Source: RYN-230 sp963844695
GTDB taxonomy: Bacteria; Actinomycetota; Actinomycetes; Streptosporangiales; Streptosporangiaceae
DNA length: 64,000 bases
Assembly: GCA_963844695.1 (NCBI GenBank)
Contig: CAWJPL010000034.1
Span: 1 to 64,000, forward strand
Direction of reading: 5' to 3'
Position numbers and translations under genes: made by a program. This document shows positions 61,804-64,000 of the stretch, in pieces. The notes below the pieces were generated by a model, which was given only the letters and a program-made list of their open reading frames with translations, was not told the origin of the DNA and did not search any database. Positions within the stretch are counted from its first letter, which is position 1. Each line of letters begins with the position of its first letter.

Positions 61804-62571
61804 GTGCTGTGCGTGGCTGACGACCCGGAGTTCGCGAGGCTGGTGGCCGAGGCCGAGGCGGTCCCGGTGGAAGGCTGGGATTTTTCCTGGTTCGACGGCC
61901 GGGCCACCGAGGAACGCCCGTCCTGGGGCTACGCCCGGATGATGGCCACGCTGATGACGCGCGCCCGCGCGGCGCTCGACATCCAGACCGGAGGCGGCGA
62001 GGTGCTGGCCGGGATCACGCACCCGCCGCCCGTCCTGGCCGCCACCGAGTCGTGGCCGCCGAACGCCAAGCTGGCCCGGCGCAACCTCGCCCCCCTGGGC
62101 GGCAGGGTGGTCCAGGTCGCGGACGACGCCCCGCTGCCGTTTCCCGCGGAGTCCTTCGACCTGGTCGTGAGCAGGCATCCGGTCGAGCTGGTGTGGCCGG
62201 AGGTCGCCCGCGTGCTCCGTCCGGGCGGCACCTTCTTCTCCCAGCTGGTCGGGGCGGGTTCTAACCGGGAGCTGACCGACTTCATGATGGGTCCGCAGCC
62301 GGTCAGCCAGGCCCGCGGCGCCAGCCGGGCCAGGGCGGAGGCCGAGGCGGCCGGACTGGTGGTTCACGACCTGCGCGAGGAGGCGCTGCGGACGGTCTTC
62401 AACGATGTCGGCGCGGTCGTGTACTTCCTGCGCAAGGTGCTGTGGACGGTGCCCGGCTTCACCGTCGAGGGCTATCGCGGCCGGCTCCGGCTGCTGCATG
62501 AGGAGATCCAGTCCGAGGGGCCGTTCGTGGCGCACGCCCAACGTGCTCTGATCGAGGCCCGCAAGCCCTGA
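61804..62571 (+). CDS. Class-I SAM-dependent methyltransferase
   Basis: 255 residues from a GTG (another GTG three codons later). Motif I ALDIQTGGGEVLAG, LRRNLAPLGG-like motif II (ARRNLAPLGGRVVQVADD), post-motif FDLVVSRHPVELVWPEVARVLRPGGTFFSQ. Resembles methyltransferase-11 enzymes that act on small molecules. An N-terminal helix WGYARMMATLMTRAR may form a lid. Target unknown. Confidence 0.87.
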   Translation: MLCVADDPEFARLVAEAEAVPVEGWDFSWFDGRATEERPSWGYARMMATLMTRARAALDIQTGGGEVLAGITHPPPVLAATESWPPNAKLARRNLAPLGGRVVQVADDAPLPFPAESFDLVVSRHPVELVWPEVARVLRPGGTFFSQLVGAGSNRELTDFMMGPQPVSQARGASRARAEAEAAGLVVHDLREEALRTVFNDVGAVVYFLRKVLWTVPGFTVEGYRGRLRLLHEEIQSEGPFVAHAQRALIEARKP

Positions 62572-62629
62572 CATTCCGCAGATCATCAACACCACGATCC
62601 GGGCGACGGCTGGTCCAGGAGGGCCGAGG

Positions 62630-63271
62630 TTACTCCACGGTTATCCCGGCGTGCTCGGCGAGCAGCGGGGCCAGCGCGGTCAGCTGAGCGGTGGTGATCG
62701 TCGCCCCGCTCAGCGCCCCCGGCGTCATGATGATGCCCAGTTCCGCGCCGCGCAGGTCCACTTCGTCCAGGGTGACCTGGCTGAAGTCCGTTTGCTGCAG
62801 TTGTGAGCCGGGGAACTGGCAGCGCCGCAGGGTGGCTCCGCCGAAATCGACCTCGCGCAGCGTGCAGTCCTGGAACGTGACGTCGGTGAGGGTGGCCCCG
62901 CGGAAATTCACCCCGTGCAGCTTGCAGCCGCGGAAGGTGACCTGGCGCAGCAGTGACCCGTGGGCGATCACTCCGGCGGCCACCGAGCCGATGACGGTGG
63001 CGTCGATCCAGCTGCTTTCGATGAGCTCGGTCGCGGTCAGCCGCACCCCGTCCAGCCACACGTCGTGGAACCGGGCCCGGCGCAGCCGCCCGTCCTGGAC
63101 GGTCACCTGGGTGAAGGCGCACTCCAGGAACGTGCTGCCCGGGGCCCGCGGCGCGTCGAAGTCCAGCTTGTCGAAGTAGGCGCCCTCGTAGTCTTCGTCG
63201 GCGGCCAGGTCCCCCTGATGTGGCGTCAGGGCGCTGGCGTAGGGCAGATCGGCCAGGCGGTCACGGGGCAC
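62630..63271 (-). CDS. Pentapeptide-repeat protein
   Basis: 213 residues, GTG start. Repeats of the A(N/D)Lxx form, for example RARFHDVWLDGVRL, GCKLHGVNFRGATLTDVTFQDCTLREVDFGGATLRRCQF and TDFSQVTLDEVDLRGAEL, build a right-handed beta-helix. Such proteins often bind macromolecules; those resembling DNA (MfpA/Qnr) bind gyrase, but here the central helix is irregular and no Qnr-like loops can be assigned. No operon partner. Confidence 0.9.
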   Translation of the reverse strand: MPRDRLADLPYASALTPHQGDLAADEDYEGAYFDKLDFDAPRAPGSTFLECAFTQVTVQDGRLRRARFHDVWLDGVRLTATELIESSWIDATVIGSVAAGVIAHGSLLRQVTFRGCKLHGVNFRGATLTDVTFQDCTLREVDFGGATLRRCQFPGSQLQQTDFSQVTLDEVDLRGAELGIIMTPGALSGATITTAQLTALAPLLAEHAGITVE

Positions 63272-63374
63272 CAGACCACCCTACGGACGGGTAGCCGGGA
63301 GGGCACCACGTACCCTGGGCCTTGCAGGACGGCAGGGGCCCGGGGGGCACCTGGAACGTCCGGGGGGTGGACGC

Positions 63375-64000
63375 ATGAGCAAGGTTTCGCCGGGAGTACT
63401 GTCCGAGGCCCACGAGATACTGACGCCGGAAGAGTGGCGGCAACTGGGCCGCGAGCGGCGCAAGATCGTGCCGAGGTCCAGCCATGCCGAGTGGTCGCCA
63501 CCGCCGGACCGGCCGGATCCCGTCGCGATCCTCGAGGAGCAGGCCAAGAGCCGGGTGCCGGACCTGGTACCGATCCGGCACGGCCGGATGGCGGCCTCGC
63601 CGTTCGCCTACTTCCGCGGCGCGGCCGCGCCGATGGCCTGGGACCTGGCTCATCTGCCCACCACGGACATCCGGGTGCAGTGCCTGCGGAGACGCGCACC
63701 TGCTGAACTTCGGCATGTTCGCAGCGCCGGACCGGCGGCTGGTGTTCGACGTGAACGACTTCGACGAGACGCTGCCCGCCTCGTTCGACTGGGATGTGAA
63801 GCGGCTCGCCGCCAGCGTGGCGGTCGCGGCCCGGGACAACGGGTTCGGCATCCGCTCGATCCGGACCGCGGTCCGCCGGTGCGTGCACATGTACCGCACC
63901 GAGATGGAGAACTTCGCCCAGATGCGGTTCCTGGACGTCTGGTACTCCCGGATCGACGTGGACCAGGTCTCCCAGCTTTTCGACGCGGTCCAGTCGCCTG
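63375..64000 (+). pseudogene. DUF2252-family protein, frameshifted and cut by the window end
   Basis: Starts MSKVSPGVLSEAHEILTPEEW, then SHAEWSPPPDRPDPVAILEEQ and MAASPFAYFRGAAAPMAWDLAHLPTTDIRVQ. One extra base near 63686 leads into CGDAHLLNFGMFAAPDRRLVFDVNDFDETLPASFDWDVKRLAASVAVA, the kinase-like core of DUF2252 (GDAHxxNFG resembles a phosphotransferase catalytic loop). The gene runs past 64000. The frameshift fits the indel pattern elsewhere in the window. Confidence 0.85.

Overview
The window is GC-rich (roughly 70% by eye), dense in genes, rich in GTG and TTG starts, and uses strong GGAGG ribosome sites. The gene set (F420-type luciferase-like and PPOX oxidoreductases, three large LuxR/LAL ATPase regulators, several ECF sigma factors of actinobacterial types, a single-chain acyl-CoA carboxylase, a Trp-attenuated auxiliary TrpRS) points to a soil-type actinomycete. 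I cannot place it below class level. No rRNA, tRNA, CRISPR array, insertion sequence or prophage was found.

Layout. 0-4 kb: small housekeeping or unknown genes (secreted PQQ-like propeller, Rid-family protein, zinc-ribbon/SHOCT protein, CBS protein). 4-9.1 kb: two convergent LAL-type regulators, one frameshifted. 9.4-11.2 kb: a DGPF-domain protein with its ECF42-type sigma factor. 11.3-13.7 kb: a divergent quinone oxidoreductase/HxlR pair and an F420-type oxidoreductase. 13.7-18 kb: two membrane proteins, an unknown secreted protein with a strong terminator, and nudC. 18-26.2 kb: a 3.88 kb tandem duplication carrying a kinase-aminotransferase fusion gene, a CapA-like lipoprotein gene and the 3' end of a TetR gene. 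26.3-29.6 kb: broken FAD-oxidase and cellulase genes. 29.7-34.5 kb: a LAL regulator and alpha/beta-hydrolase pair next to a collapsed second copy of both, then a rhodanese remnant. 34.5-41.4 kb: small metabolic enzymes, a SigE-like sigma factor with a partner, topoisomerase IB and a GDPD. 41.6-46.6 kb: an ECF41-type sigma factor with a matching promoter, a TetR/MFS efflux pair sharing an operator, a structured leader before a transglycosylase-like secreted protein, and a DsbA-like protein. 46.7-53.4 kb: a carboxylesterase, then a fluoride-riboswitch-led operon crcB-crcB-DUF190 that runs in frame into a BC-BCCP-CT acyl-CoA carboxylase. 53.4-64 kb: a sensor kinase, small enzymes, a RibD-like/flavin-reductase/epimerase operon, a Trp attenuator with trpS, a peptidase S51, MaoC, PPOX, a methyltransferase, a pentapeptide-repeat protein and a DUF2252 gene cut by the window end.

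The most interesting regulatory systems are the fluoride riboswitch operon (48.1-53.4 kb), whose anti-Shine-Dalgarno logic can be read from the sequence, and the trpS attenuator (58.5-58.6 kb), where a WW leader peptide, pause hairpin, antiterminator and terminator can all be traced.

Caution: about eleven otherwise well-conserved genes carry single-base frameshifts, and one regulator carries a compensated -1/+1 pair. This is far more than expected for true pseudogenes and suggests indel errors in the assembly. Genes listed as pseudogene for a frameshift alone may be intact in the organism.
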